Both the position numbers and the translations under genes were made by a program. Under the pieces are notes generated by a model, which saw only the letters and a program-made list of their open reading frames with translations, did no database searches and had not been told where the DNA came from. 64,000 nucleotides of DNA from Notolepis coatsorum (taxonomy: Eukaryota; Chordata; Actinopteri; Aulopiformes; Paralepididae), in assembly GCA_963971535.1 (NCBI GenBank), contig OZ020589.1:79976878-80040877 (forward strand), given 5' to 3'. Below are positions 1-17,200 of this stretch, piece by piece (positions within the stretch are counted from its first letter, which is position 1; each line of letters starts with the position of its first letter).

Positions 1-1150
1 GGCCCCCTGCTCTTCATCTGCTACATTCTCCCCCTTGGTCACATCATCCGTAAATACCACCTCAACTTCCACTGCTACGCTGACGACACCCAAACATCAG
101 TACACAATCCCCCCACAGCCCACCCCTCAGTCACATCGAATCCTGCATCACCGAACTCCAAACTTGGATGACTCACAACTTCGTCAAACTGAACAGTGAC
201 AAGACTGAACTTCTCATCATTGGCACCAAAACCACCCTCACCAGATCCGGACCAATCACACTCACCATCAACGACTCCACCATCACCCCCTCCCCCCTAG
301 TCCGAAACCTCTGTGTCCTCCTTGACCCCACACTCTCATTTGACCCCCACGTCCGCTCCATCGTAAAAATATCCTACTTTCACCTCCGCAACATCGCAAA
401 AATCCGTCACTGCCTCTCCCCCCGTTGCTGAATCCCTCATTCACGCCTTCATCTCCTCCCGCCTAGACTACTGCAACTCCCTCCTCACTGGTATCACCTC
501 CCGCTCCCTCCATAAACTGCAAATGGTCCAAAATTCAGCCGCCCGCCTCACTAACACCCGGTCTCGCAAACACATCACTCCTGTCCTCCACTGGCTCCCG
601 ATCAAACACTGCATAAACTTTAAAACACTACTCCTCACCTTCAAAGCCCTCCACAGCCTGCCCCCCCCCCTACCTGACTGATCTCCTTCTTCCCTACCGC
701 ATCACTCGTTCCCTCCGGTCCTCCTCCACTGCTTCCCTCACTGTCCCGACATCCAAGCTTAAAAATTTGGAGATCGGGCCTTCTCTCGTACTGCACCCCG
801 ACTCTGGAACTCCCTCCCCCAGTCCATCAGAGACTCCCCTACACTCTCCACCTTCAAAGTTCGCCTCAAAACCCACCTGTTCTCCCTTGCCTTCAACCCC
901 CCCACCCATAAACCCCCCCCCCTCCAACCTGATTGATGTCTGTCTCCAGTCTTTTTTTTTTTGTGTGCCATCATGCTGTCTTCCCTGTTCCCCCCATGGT
1001 CTCATGTTCCTTTTGTTTTGTTTCTTTGTTGTTTCTTGGTTTTTGTTTCTTTGCTTTTGTTTCTTTGTTTGTACTCTTGCTCCCGACTATTGTCAGCGAC
1101 TTCGGGTTATTGAGAAGCGCTATATAAATTAAATTAATTATTATTATTAT
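1..1150 (+). mobile_element. L2-clade LINE, 3' part (end of RT domain, C-terminus, 3' tail)
   Basis: The first bases read as reverse transcriptase ending in the YADDTQ catalytic box (around 76-96), preceded by an [10 protein letters not shown] stretch typical of fish L2/Maui elements. Further on there are the C-terminal stretches that L2 elements carry (a KTHLFSLAF-like segment near 866-895). The copy ends with a GCGCTATATAAAT motif and a short (ATT)n tail near 1115-1150, the usual L2 3' end. The reading frame is broken several times, so the copy is dead. It is cut by the left window edge. Family from remembered motifs. Confidence 0.85.
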
Positions 1151-1351
1151 TCTGGAGCCTCTGAGCCGCGCGGATCATGTGTTCTACTGTATACACGGTT
1201 GATCAATACATTTATCGATTGTTTTGAATGGTGATCGGAAATTGGAATAAACCATTTGGATACCATCTGACCTCAGGTAAGGAATCTATGTTACCAGTGT
1301 TAGGTTAATCAGACTCGTTTTCACGGATATATAAGTGTTTATGTGTTGGAC

Positions 1352-1590
1352 GTCCCGTGACGAAGGCCGGGAGATTGCGACCCCCTCTGCGTGCCCCCCT
1401 GTCTCCGGAGGTCTCGTAGTGGTGACCGGAGTGCCGGATGTCCCGCGAGGATGTCGGGGAGTTTGCGACCCTCCCTGCGCCACCCCCTATATCCCTGTCT
1501 CCGGCTGTCCCTGAGCAACGACCGGAGTGTTGAATGTCCCGTGACTAAGACGGGGAGGACGTGACCCTCTTTGCGCCGCCCCTGTGCCTC
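1352..1590 (+). repeat. GC-rich tandem repeat, about 88-96 bp unit, 2.6 copies
   Basis: Three unit starts beginning GTCCCG are visible at about 1352, 1440 and 1536. Each unit continues through a run resembling GGGGAG..GCGACCC, then CTGTCTCCGG, then GACCGGAGTG. The array lies inside the TTAA-type element and just upstream of a retroelement tail, so it may be the 5' part of that inserted retroelement. Confidence 0.7.
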
Positions 1591-2080
1591 AAATAGATCC
1601 GCTATCAACTCTATCTTTAATCTTTCAAAATGTTCAGTTGCTATCGCTATTAGCTCTATCTTTAATCTTTCAAAATGTACAGTTGCTATTGCATGCACTC
1701 ATCTGTGTTTCACCACACACGAGTGCATGCTTACCAACTGTCCGTCTGCAACACTATTATCACCAACATCTAAGATACCCCCCTTGAATGGCCCTTCTAA
1801 GGTTTCTCTCCTCCACACTGCCTGTGGAGCTTTTTTCCCTATTGTTAGGTTTTAGTGAGTTTTTCCTTACCTTCGCGTGGGGTATGTCTGGGAGTGCTTG
1901 CATTCTTTCTTTTATTTGCATTCATCTAAAAATGTTTGGACCTTATGGTGTTCTTGTTCTGTTCTTGACTTATTGTTATGTTTTCTTCTTGACTTGTTTA
2001 AAGAAGACCTGTACTGCCCATGGGGACATTAACGTGTGTTGTCGGGCCCTATAAATAAATTTGATTTGATTTGATTTTGA
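1591..2080 (+). mobile_element. Non-LTR retroelement 3' tail ending in (GATTT)n
   Basis: The stretch ends in AATAAATTTGATTTGATTTG (about 2053-2073), a short tandem tail typical of non-LTR retroelements. A 33-bp sequence near 1601-1680 occurs twice in tandem. No reverse transcriptase is left. It interrupts the TTAA-type element. Exact family not recognised. Confidence 0.55.
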
Positions 2081-2861
2081 TATGTGATATGTGCTATGGC
2101 TGTTTTGACTGTAAAAGCCATGAGGAAATAACAGCAGCGATTATCAGCGCACGGCACAAGCGTGCGTGCGCACACATATACTATCGATCATCTAGCGTTT
2201 ATTTGAAAACGATTTATAAATAGGCCGACAAATGACAACGTTCTGGAATATTCCAGTAAAAGGCGATTATCATAAGCATGGGTTGTTTTTCCCCGGAAAA
2301 CGGGAAATTTTCAAAATGCTATCAAACGGAAATGAAGCGATAAAAATACAATCTGCCTTGCCAATGTTGACTGGAAAATGAGTCTTTGATAAGCGACGGG
2401 CAGAGTAGACACATAGCCATAATTTAAAATATAGATTAGGCGATATTAACGTTAACATTGGCCGTGGATGGTGGCACTCAACAGGGTAAATAGGAAAACA
2501 CGGCCCGGGACTTAAAGTGTTAACACTGTGATGCAAACGTTTTCTAGTGCATAATAATAATAATAATAATGCAGGACCTCTCTAGAGGTCTTTATTCGGC
2601 ATGGAACGAACTGGACAGAGTTAAACTAGTGTTCCTTAGTGTTCTTAGATGATTTGTAGTCATGGCAGCCTCTGGCAGGTAAAACATACAACACATTATA
2701 TCAGCCCGGGAAACCATTATATCAGCCCTGTAGTGAGGCTGCCACATACTGTATATCTATGTATGTATGACAAACACTTAGTCTGTCTTAATCAACACAA
2801 TTTCATAATTTTGTACATCACCACAATGGATTTGAAATTTTAAAATTAAGATGCGTTTTAA

Positions 2862-3033
2862 CTCATTGGACGGCACTCACGAATAAAGTCGGGTTAACTC
2901 GCCGACGCTTGAGCGCCAAACCAGAGAAAAATCTGGGTTTCTATCGTTATTTCTTTTATTCGATATTCCCATTCATAATCCATCGAGGGAGCCTGTGTTA
3001 TCATTGGGAATGAGTCCGAGATCGCAAACGTTG
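2862..3033 (+). mobile_element. TTAA-type element fragment, left end
   Basis: It starts after TTAA (2858-2861) with CTCATTGGACGGCACTC and continues with the GTCGGGTTAACTCGCC motif also found near 5047-5062 in the 865-bp copy. It breaks off where a retroelement tail begins. Confidence 0.55.
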
Positions 3034-3120
3034 CACCCTTACTTACAATTCATTATGAATTGAAAATGGGGGACCCTGATGTAAACAAGACGAAAGTCGT
3101 TCGCTGGTCTGCATCCCCTT
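3034..3120 (+). mobile_element. Retroelement 3' tail family, fragment 1
   Basis: The segment containing GGGGGACCCTGATGTAAACA recurs at about 31709 and 63902. In those copies it continues to a tail, and at 31835-31856 the tail is (TCAA)n. Here it is cut at CCCCTTAA by the next element. Confidence 0.6.
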
Positions 3121-3122
3121 AA

Positions 3123-3581
3123 CCTCTTCCGCCCGTGCTGGCCTTTTTTTTGCTGCCATTTTGTAACAGAGATCCATAGGTCTGGTTCTGTGTTGGAATT
3201 TTGGAAAACTACACTTCCCTTAAAGTTCTATGGGGTTCAAGGTTCAGAGTTCTCTATGAATTATTTCAATAACTGTTATTATTCAGGATAATTCTACCAC
3301 AAAAGGTAACGTTTTTGACAAATTTGAAAACAGTTACCGTAGTTTCTCTTCCCTATTGTTAGCATTCAGCAACAATTAAAAAAACTAAAATCAAACTAAT
3401 AACACTACCCTATTGGTAAACTTATTATTGATGATAATATACATTATAACTGCTGTTGTGACATGGTTATGTTTATACTTGAATACGTTGAATTAAACGA
3501 TAATTTTGATAATTTTGTAGAGCTTGATTTATGACTTGATGTCATTTTGGGACCGGTACCGGTCCTGTCGGGCTTAAGAGG
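3123..3581. mobile_element. piggyBac-like MITE, 459 bp, TTAA target duplication
   Basis: Both ends are flanked by TTAA (3119-3122 and 3582-3585). The left end reads CCTCTTCCGCCCGTGCTGG and the inverted right end CCTCTTAAGCCCGACAGG, which gives short imperfect terminal inverted repeats. No coding capacity. TTAA duplication with CC-starting ends is typical of piggyBac. It sits inside the preceding retroelement tail. Confidence 0.75.
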
Positions 3582-3596
3582 TTAAGGAGTTAAAAG

Positions 3597-3800
3597 TGAT
3601 TATTTATAGATTGTTAGTTTGTCCAATTACTTTTGGTCCCTTAAAAAGGGGGAGCACAAACTGTTGTAATTCCTACATTGTTCACCTGATTCAGGTGTAA
3701 ATACCCTCAAATTAAAGCTGTAAGTCCATTGTGGTGGTGAACAAAGCCAAATATTTGCAAATTGTGTCAATGTCCAAATATTTATTGACCCGACTATAAC
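3597..3800 (-). mobile_element. Tc1/mariner-type element end
   Basis: The right edge, read on the minus strand, is AGTCGGGTCAATAAATATTT followed by GGACATTGACA, a familiar Tc1/mariner terminal sequence in fish. The left part has CCAATTACTTTTGGTCCC, also common near these ends. No transposase frame remains. It lies 16 bp from SMARCA5 exon 6, within the intron downstream of that exon. Confidence 0.55.
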
Positions 3801-3815
3801 TCAAGACCAGCTTAC

Positions 3816-10962
<7,147 letters not shown>

Positions 10963-11420
10963 TCTTACCGAATATCTTCTTCGATGTTAAACAGGCCGTC
11001 GGTTAGGTTGCTTGTGTGTAGATCCGGACGGTGTCCGTTTAAGATTTGGCGAACTTTGTCACAGAAATGCGAGCGATCCTATTGTTTATTAGAATGAAAG
11101 ACAGCCCGGATGATCACACGCGACTCTTTCGCGCCGCTAGCTGCTGGTCTTTCTCTGTTCCTTCCCCGCAATAGGGGATATCTGCAGAGCCGCAAGCCCA
11201 ACGTCTGGGCGGGACTTCGGGGCTTGTACTCGGTTTGACTGTGCGTGGGCGGGGCGTCGGGGCTTGTACCTTGTTTTGCACTACTGAGTACAAGCCCTGA
11301 AGCCCCGCCCAGACGTTGGGCTTGCGGCTCTGCAGATATACCCTACTCGGTCCCCGCGTTCAGCGCCACCCGGGGTGTGTAATGTCGCGATACTTGATGG
11401 CGTGGCTGGGTGTGCTCGAG
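10963..11420 (-). promoter_or_regulatory. Likely SMARCA5 5' UTR and promoter region
   Basis: This stretch lies directly upstream of the SMARCA5 start codon. It is GC-richer and CpG-richer than its surroundings (for example CGCGACTCTTTCGCGCCGC near 11119-11137). It includes GGGCGGGG boxes within an inverted repeat and no clear TATA box. Promoter function is inferred from position and composition only. Confidence 0.5.
11172..11346. repeat. Long inverted repeat (about 60-bp arms) in the SMARCA5 upstream region
   Basis: The left arm (about 11172-11233) contains ATATCTGCAGAGCCGCAAGC and then CCAACGTCTGGGCGGG. The right arm (about 11284-11346) is its inverse with only a few mismatches. The spacer of about 50 bp holds a further partial copy (GGGCGGGGCGTCGGGGCTTG). 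Each arm carries a GC-box. The RNA or single strand could form a strong hairpin. Confidence 0.9.
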
Positions 11421-11640
11421 CTGCGTGAGTGAGTAGTACGGTCACTGGTCTGGGATAAATGGAGGATAATACATTTAATACATAAATACTACGTAAGGTA
11501 GTATCGATGTGAACTCGTATCTAAAGCTAATATTAAATCCAGGTAATCATTTTATGTTTGATATTTGATAACACACAGGCACAGACAAGACACAACTCGT
11601 AGTGAAAAGCGGTCCTACCAACATCACATGTCCACTAGAG

Positions 11641-11648
11641 TGACGTCA
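11641..11648. promoter_or_regulatory. CRE-like palindrome TGACGTCA
   Basis: A perfect TGACGTCA, the consensus for CREB/ATF factors, lies about 130 bp upstream of the likely first exon end of USP38. Function is inferred. Confidence 0.5.
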
Positions 11649-11773
11649 CGTTGGACGGTTAATCAGCTGATCAAAGCAACCAAAATAACAAATGTTTGAG
11701 CTGTCAAAAGACGAATAACGTCAGTGGCAGTTTAGGATACCCTCTTTGCATACTATTGACATGAATTATTTGG
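11649..11773 (+). other. usp38: Possible non-coding first exon of USP38 (donor GTAAGT)
   Basis: TTTGG followed by GTAAGT (donor at 11774) is a strong 5' splice site. It could join the polypyrimidine acceptor CTCTCCTCCTTTCTGAAG that ends at 13528, nine bases before the USP38 start codon. The start of this exon is unknown; the left coordinate is only the edge of the CRE-like site. An ATG at 11761 would lie in the leader and, after splicing, would open a short frame overlapping the USP38 start out of phase. Confidence 0.4.
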
Positions 11774-12343
11774 GTAAGTAAAACGTTTAACGTCTCCGTA
11801 TCTTGTTTTAGATCGCAACATTTATGCTAAGTCAGTGGCATCTTCCCGACCGGGGCCTGCTGCTTTGTTTAAATCAACAGCTAACGTTAGCTAGCTTGTT
11901 ATCTAAATCTTAACACTCATATCTTTACACCTGCTGTCTTATCAGGACAACTCGTTTAATCAACACTGTCACGGGCGCTCGCTCCTTGAAACAAGTGGGA
12001 ATTTGGTTTAGCTTGCGATCCATCTGTTAAATGCCCAGACTTTGAAACGTGACACAGCTAACGTTAGCCTTAGCTAACGTGCTAGCTTGTCATCGTCAAC
12101 ATGGTGTGGCAGCTTGCTAACCTGATCTATGGCGTGATGATAACAGAGATCAGAAGGACTGAGCTAAGATCAAACGTGTAGGTTCGGTGTATATTTTTTG
12201 ATCGACTATTTTGTTGTGAAGCCAGGCAGCCGAGTGCAGCTTGAATTCATCTTGATGGCACTAACATGTAAACATGATTAAATTAAAGTGACATGTGGCT
12301 AGTCAACCTAGTGCTCTCTCTGTATACAGTAGGTGTAGATTGA

Positions 12344-13470
12344 ATCCAATATAATAATAATAATACATCAGATTTATATAGCGCTTTTCCAAATGCTCAA
12401 AGACACTTTACACATACAATACAATACAATTTTAGTAGAGAGAAAAATAAAACAAATAATATAAAAATGTGAGAGAGGAAGGAGTTCATGGGTTGAACGC
12501 AAGGGTAAAAAGGTTGGTTTTGATCAATTCTTTTTTTAATTATGAGTGTCTCAAACGGATATGGCTGGCCAGGGGTGTTCCAGATGGTGGGGGCAGCTGC
12601 AGCGAAGGCCCTGTCGCCCAGTTCCGGAGCTTAGTTCTGATGGGTTGGAGGAGGTTAGCATCTGCGGACCTGAGGCAGCGGGTAGGCGTGTGGTGGAAAA
12701 GGAGGTCAGAGAGGTGTTGACTGAAAAATCCTGGATGGGGCGTGTCACGGAATTTCGGCCAATAATGATTAGTTCAGATTTGTCAGTTGAGTTTTAGAAC
12801 GTTTTTTTGCATCCATATTTTTATCGGAGGCCATGTTTGCGGAGGATCTGTCCAAGTGGTAAGATGTAGAGGATGAACAGTACGGGACCAAGTACTGAAC
12901 CCTGGTGGATACCGTGGGGGACTGGGGCAATGGGGGATTTGGAGTTATTGATGTAGATTAATTGGTGTCTGTCAGAGATATATGATTTGATCCAGGAGAG
13001 GGCAGTGCCGGTGATCTCAATGGTGGACTGGAGGCGTGATATGAGGATGGAGTGGGTAATGGTGGCGATGAGGATGGAGAGGGAACCAGAGTCAGCAGAT
13101 AGAAGAATGTCATTGGTGACCTTTTAATAGAGCGGTTTCTGTGCTGTGTTTGGTGCGAAAGCCGGATTGGAAGGCTTCGTAGAGGTTATTGGATTCAAGG
13201 TGGGATGTTAACTGAGTGGCAACAGCTCGTTTTAAAAACATTTTACAGAAATGGGAGGTTGGAGATGGGGCGGAAGTTGTTGAGGGTGTCAGGGTTTAGT
13301 CCGGGTTTTTTAGTAGAGGGGTAATGGCAGCGAGTTTCATGGTGGTGGGGACAAGGCCAGTGGACAGGAGTTTGACAGTAGGGATCAGGGGAGAGAGTGA
13401 GGGGTGGCAGGCCTTGCCTAAGGAGGAGGGGATGGGGTCCAGGATGCAGGTTGAAGATTTCATGCCAGTC
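12344..13470 (-). mobile_element. L2-clade LINE, antisense, RT and 3' end
   Basis: On the minus strand the copy starts near 13470 with an RT segment of the NNFRPISNLPF type. It runs through FQSGFRTKHSTETALLKVTN-like coding, HGIHQGSVLGPVLFILYILPLG (about 12930-12850), then the C-terminal part, and ends in GCGCTATATAAAT with a short (ATT)n tail at 12344-12390. The frame is broken many times. It separates the likely USP38 first exon from coding exon 1. Confidence 0.85.
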
Positions 13471-13537
13471 ATGATGGTGGATGGTGGATGCTGTGATTTA
13501 TAAATATTATCTCTCCTCCTTTCTGAAGACTGTCATC

Positions 13538-14219
13538 ATGGACAAGATTTTGGAGGCCCTTGTCAGCTCCAACCACACTGTTCCGGTGAAGAAGGCCATT
13601 GTGAAGAAGGTCGTGGAGGCAGCGGAAAAAGAGGTGACGGAGGAACAGTGCCAGGCTCTGTATACTCTCACAGCCCGCCTCATTTTACTGAGTGAAGAAG
13701 CTTTTCAGAAACAGGTGGGCTTCCAGGTCCTGGAGGCTTACGCACGCTACCACCGCCCAGAGTTTGAGCATTTCTTCAGTAAAAACTTTGTGCTTGGGCT
13801 GCTGCAGCAAGGCTACGGACAGCTGGACCGCAAAGACCCAGCCATAGTGGACTACATTCATTGCTGCCTGCGGCTGCTCATCAGTTGCCCCTCTGTCCTG
13901 GAGATCTTCAGTGTCATCCAGGTGGAGGTGTTAAGGATGGTGTGTGAGCGGCCCGACCCGGCCCTGTGTGCCCGTCTCAGCACCATGCTCTCTGACTTTG
14001 TGCAGTGCATCCCCAGGGACAAGTTTGCTGTCCTGTTCTGTCAGCAGCTGGTGAGGACCATTAGCTACTTCCACTGTCCTGCCAGCCAGGAGCGACAGCT
14101 GAGGGAGTACGTGGGTCAGGTGACCAAGGCCAGCACGCTGCTGCAGAACATCTGGAAGGCTGAGCCGACCACCCTGCTTCCCTCACTGCAGGAGGTCTTC
14201 GCCATCATCTCCTCCACCG
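13538..14219 (+). CDS. usp38: USP38 coding exon 1 (residues 1-227)
   Basis: It starts MDKILEALVSS and contains QVLEAYARYHRPEFEHFF, VEVLRMVCERPDPALCARLS and LLQNIWKAEPTTLLPSLQEV, all close to human USP38. The donor is ACCG followed by GTGAGA, phase 1. A longer open frame begins 19 codons upstream, but those codons show no family similarity and lie before the probable splice acceptor at 13528. Confidence 0.96.
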
Positions 14220-17200
14220 GTGAGATGCCCTCTGGCTGGGAACAACACTTAAAGGATCATACCAGTGAGCACAGTTACAAAAATCTGCCAATCAAGGTGG
14301 CCTTATTTTTTCATATTCTTTTACTGTTACTAGGGGTGTAAAGGTACACGTATCCGTACCGAACCGTTTCAGTGTGTACCATACCGAGCGGCTGTGTAGT
14401 GTACCGAACGAATACAACGGTATGTTAACCACTAACGACTGCCCACCGAGGGCTGTTTTTTTCACAATCTTATTTTTATTTTTTATTTTTAACAAGTCTA
14501 TTATTAATTTCAATATAGAATATTCGTTGACAGCCCTACAAGTACAATTAGTTACTGCACACTACATCACCCCTGAGTGGAACATGGAAAGCCAAACTTT
14601 CCCCCACTGTACCGAAAACCCGTACCGAACCTTGACTTCAAAACCGAGGTACGTACCGTACCGTGGTTTTTGTGTACCGTTACACCCCTAACTGTTACTG
14701 TTTTGAACTTATTATGCCGATTCACCACTTCCATAGGCTTCCTGTATCTGCAAATGTGTCTGAATCACCACATCAACTGAAGAGTCAACAGTCCACATCT
14801 GACTAAAATGGAAATTAAATGCACCCCAGATGTTAGCATGGCATTTTAGTCAGATGTGGTGAATCTTTTTGTGGGTTTATGTGGTGTTTAATTTTATTTA
14901 TGTGGTGAATTGGCAGAAAACAACTACCACATTTTTCAGTAACAGTAAAAGAGTATGAAAAAAGAATGCCATCTGTATCAAGGCAAGAATGACTTGGAAA
15001 CCACATGTCAAAAATACTGGTAATGGTCCTTTAAACCAGCTCTAACTTTTTCATGAGAATAAATAGCTTCTTTAGCAATCTATATCACACAGTGGGTCTG
15101 AACAAGAGAAAACCCAACTGCGTTGTATAAAACACTGTACAAATGACTAGGGGTGGGAATCGCCAGAGACCTCACGATACGATAATATCGCGATACTTGC
15201 GTCACGATACGATAGTATCGCTATACTAAATATATGGCGATACGCTGCGTATTGCGGGAAATATTTTTATCTTATTTATTTTGATCAAATTACATTTATT
15301 ACCTTTTTTCAACTGCAAAGTAAAACTTTGTCAACATGTTTTATCTAATAAAATAAAGTTCAGTCTGTTCATCTCACTTCAATCATTTTTATTGCAGAAC
15401 ATGGTATTTTCAAGCAGACAGATGTAAACACTGTAATCTGTGTTGCATGTACCTGACAAAACTGAACTGTTTGTATTACAGTCATATATTACAGTCATAT
15501 TCCAACTTAACTGAATGCACATGTGTGTGTGTGTGGACTACTGTACTATTACAGGTATTGAAATGAACAATGCAACTTCCTTTTTTTTATTAATAATTAA
15601 ATATAGATACTTGGCGTCCCTGTATCGATACAGTATCGCCACGCAAAGTATCGCGATACTACTACGTATAGATTTCCCCCCCCCCATCCCTACAAATTAC
15701 CCATGTAAGCTCTTCGGATGCCACACAATCTGGAAAAGGCTAGTCTAATTTCTAGAGCATAAAATGTGAATGACATAATGTAAAACTGTGCCCAGTGGTG
15801 CAGTAGTTACCTCTCACAGCCACAGGGTGGGTGTCGATCTTCCATAATGAAGTTTTAAAGGAAGGCAAGTTAGGCAACATTGCTAAACAAAGTAGGTTAG
15901 CCTACATCTAGTTTAGTTTATTAGGGTTTCCATTAGTTAATGCCATGACATCAGCTAGTTTTCCTTGGGTCCGACACGGATACATTCAGAATCTCAATCT
16001 AATGTAATCATGCCTTAGGTCAGCGTTTCCCAAACCTTTTTGGCCATGCACTCCTGTCCCAGGGAACAAAATTAACTTTTTGGTTTACCAGCCAAGGTGG
16101 CTGGTAGATAAAAAAAAAAAGAAAAAAAAGACCAGCCAGGCAGATTTTTTACCAGCCAAAAATTAGAAATAGCTTTTTAGTATATCGCCATGTGTTATTA
16201 TTATTACTTACTATATACAGGGATCTACACTAACCTTTTCCGCAGGGAGCACATGTGCTCCTAAATAAAATAAAAATTAGGTGCACACAAAGAAATTTAG
16301 GAGCACAGTGAACATTTTTCAAGTAACAGAGTTTATTAACAAACTATTTATTACATGCATATTATACTGTGCGTGCGTGTGCATACTAAGGGTTAACATC
16401 TGTGCAATAGCACATATCACCAAAATCACACATTGGCCCATGCCTACTAGACACAAAGGATATCGGTTGTCAAGCTGCTTTTGTATGTTGTACTGTTGTC
16501 ACAATACCAACATTTTGACTTTGATACAGATAGGAAAGGTAATGGAATATATTATTAGATGACAGAACATCTTTATCTTTATACAATTATTTAATTCATT
16601 ATAATTTAAACGCTATTGAATAATAGTTACTCAATAGTAATTAATACAATTATTCTGTTACAGCTACTGAGCTATATACTATAGCTACTGTCCATCAATA
16701 TCTTCCTTTTGAATGAAATAGGTTCAGGAGAGAGATGGAGAGAGGGAGAGGGAGAGAGAGAGAGCGACACACACACACTCGCACACAGATAGACGGAGAG
16801 ACGGATTCTCAGCCCTCCCTTCCCTCACTATGCCTCCGAGCGTCCCCCGTGATTAGCGTTAGCAGCAGTAGTTAGCGTTAGCAGGTTAGCTTAGTTGGAG
16901 TACTCAGTTAGCAGATAACATTACAGTAGTTATTGTTTTTTAGCACAACGTGGGTATAACTGGCGAGGATGCAAAGCATGTTAGACAATTGGAACTGCTG
17001 CTCGCAGAGTTTTCGTTGCACATAGAAGCAGCGTGACTCGAGATGAGTTGTTACAGAGCTGATCCACGCTGCTCCGTGTCTATTATGAAATGACAATTGC
17101 GCAGTTGACACGCCCACTACGCAAGACTATTACTCGCACACTGTGCTCCTGAATGATTTTTCCGGTTCGCACAAATCTATTTTTAGAGGCCAATGCGAGT

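Larger units (their letters stand above)
1151..2519 (+). mobile_element. TTAA-type (piggyBac-like) non-autonomous element, copy 1, right part
   Basis: This stretch shares long similarity with 5029-5893, 43171-44677 and (inverted) 30168-30505, for example the segment near 1225-1300 with GGTGATCGGAAATTGGAATA. The right end is AAAGTG followed by TTAA at 2520-2523, matching the right end of the 43171-44677 copy. The left end is lost next to the L2 tail. The copy is interrupted by a GC-rich tandem repeat and a retroelement tail (about 1350-2080). No transposase coding is seen. Confidence 0.6.

Noticed and set aside
694-1132. Overlapping frames of about 100-120 codons on both strands
   Set aside because: They lie in the C-rich 3' part of the L2 LINE and match its remnants or nothing.
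1-3815. Further SMARCA5 exons
   Set aside because: No segment matches the expected next ATPase exon on the minus strand; the stretch is all repeats and unrecognised sequence.
13481-13537. N-terminal extension of USP38 by 19 codons
   Set aside because: The upstream codons show no family similarity, lie before a probable splice acceptor, and the ATG at 13538 has better context and matches the known start.
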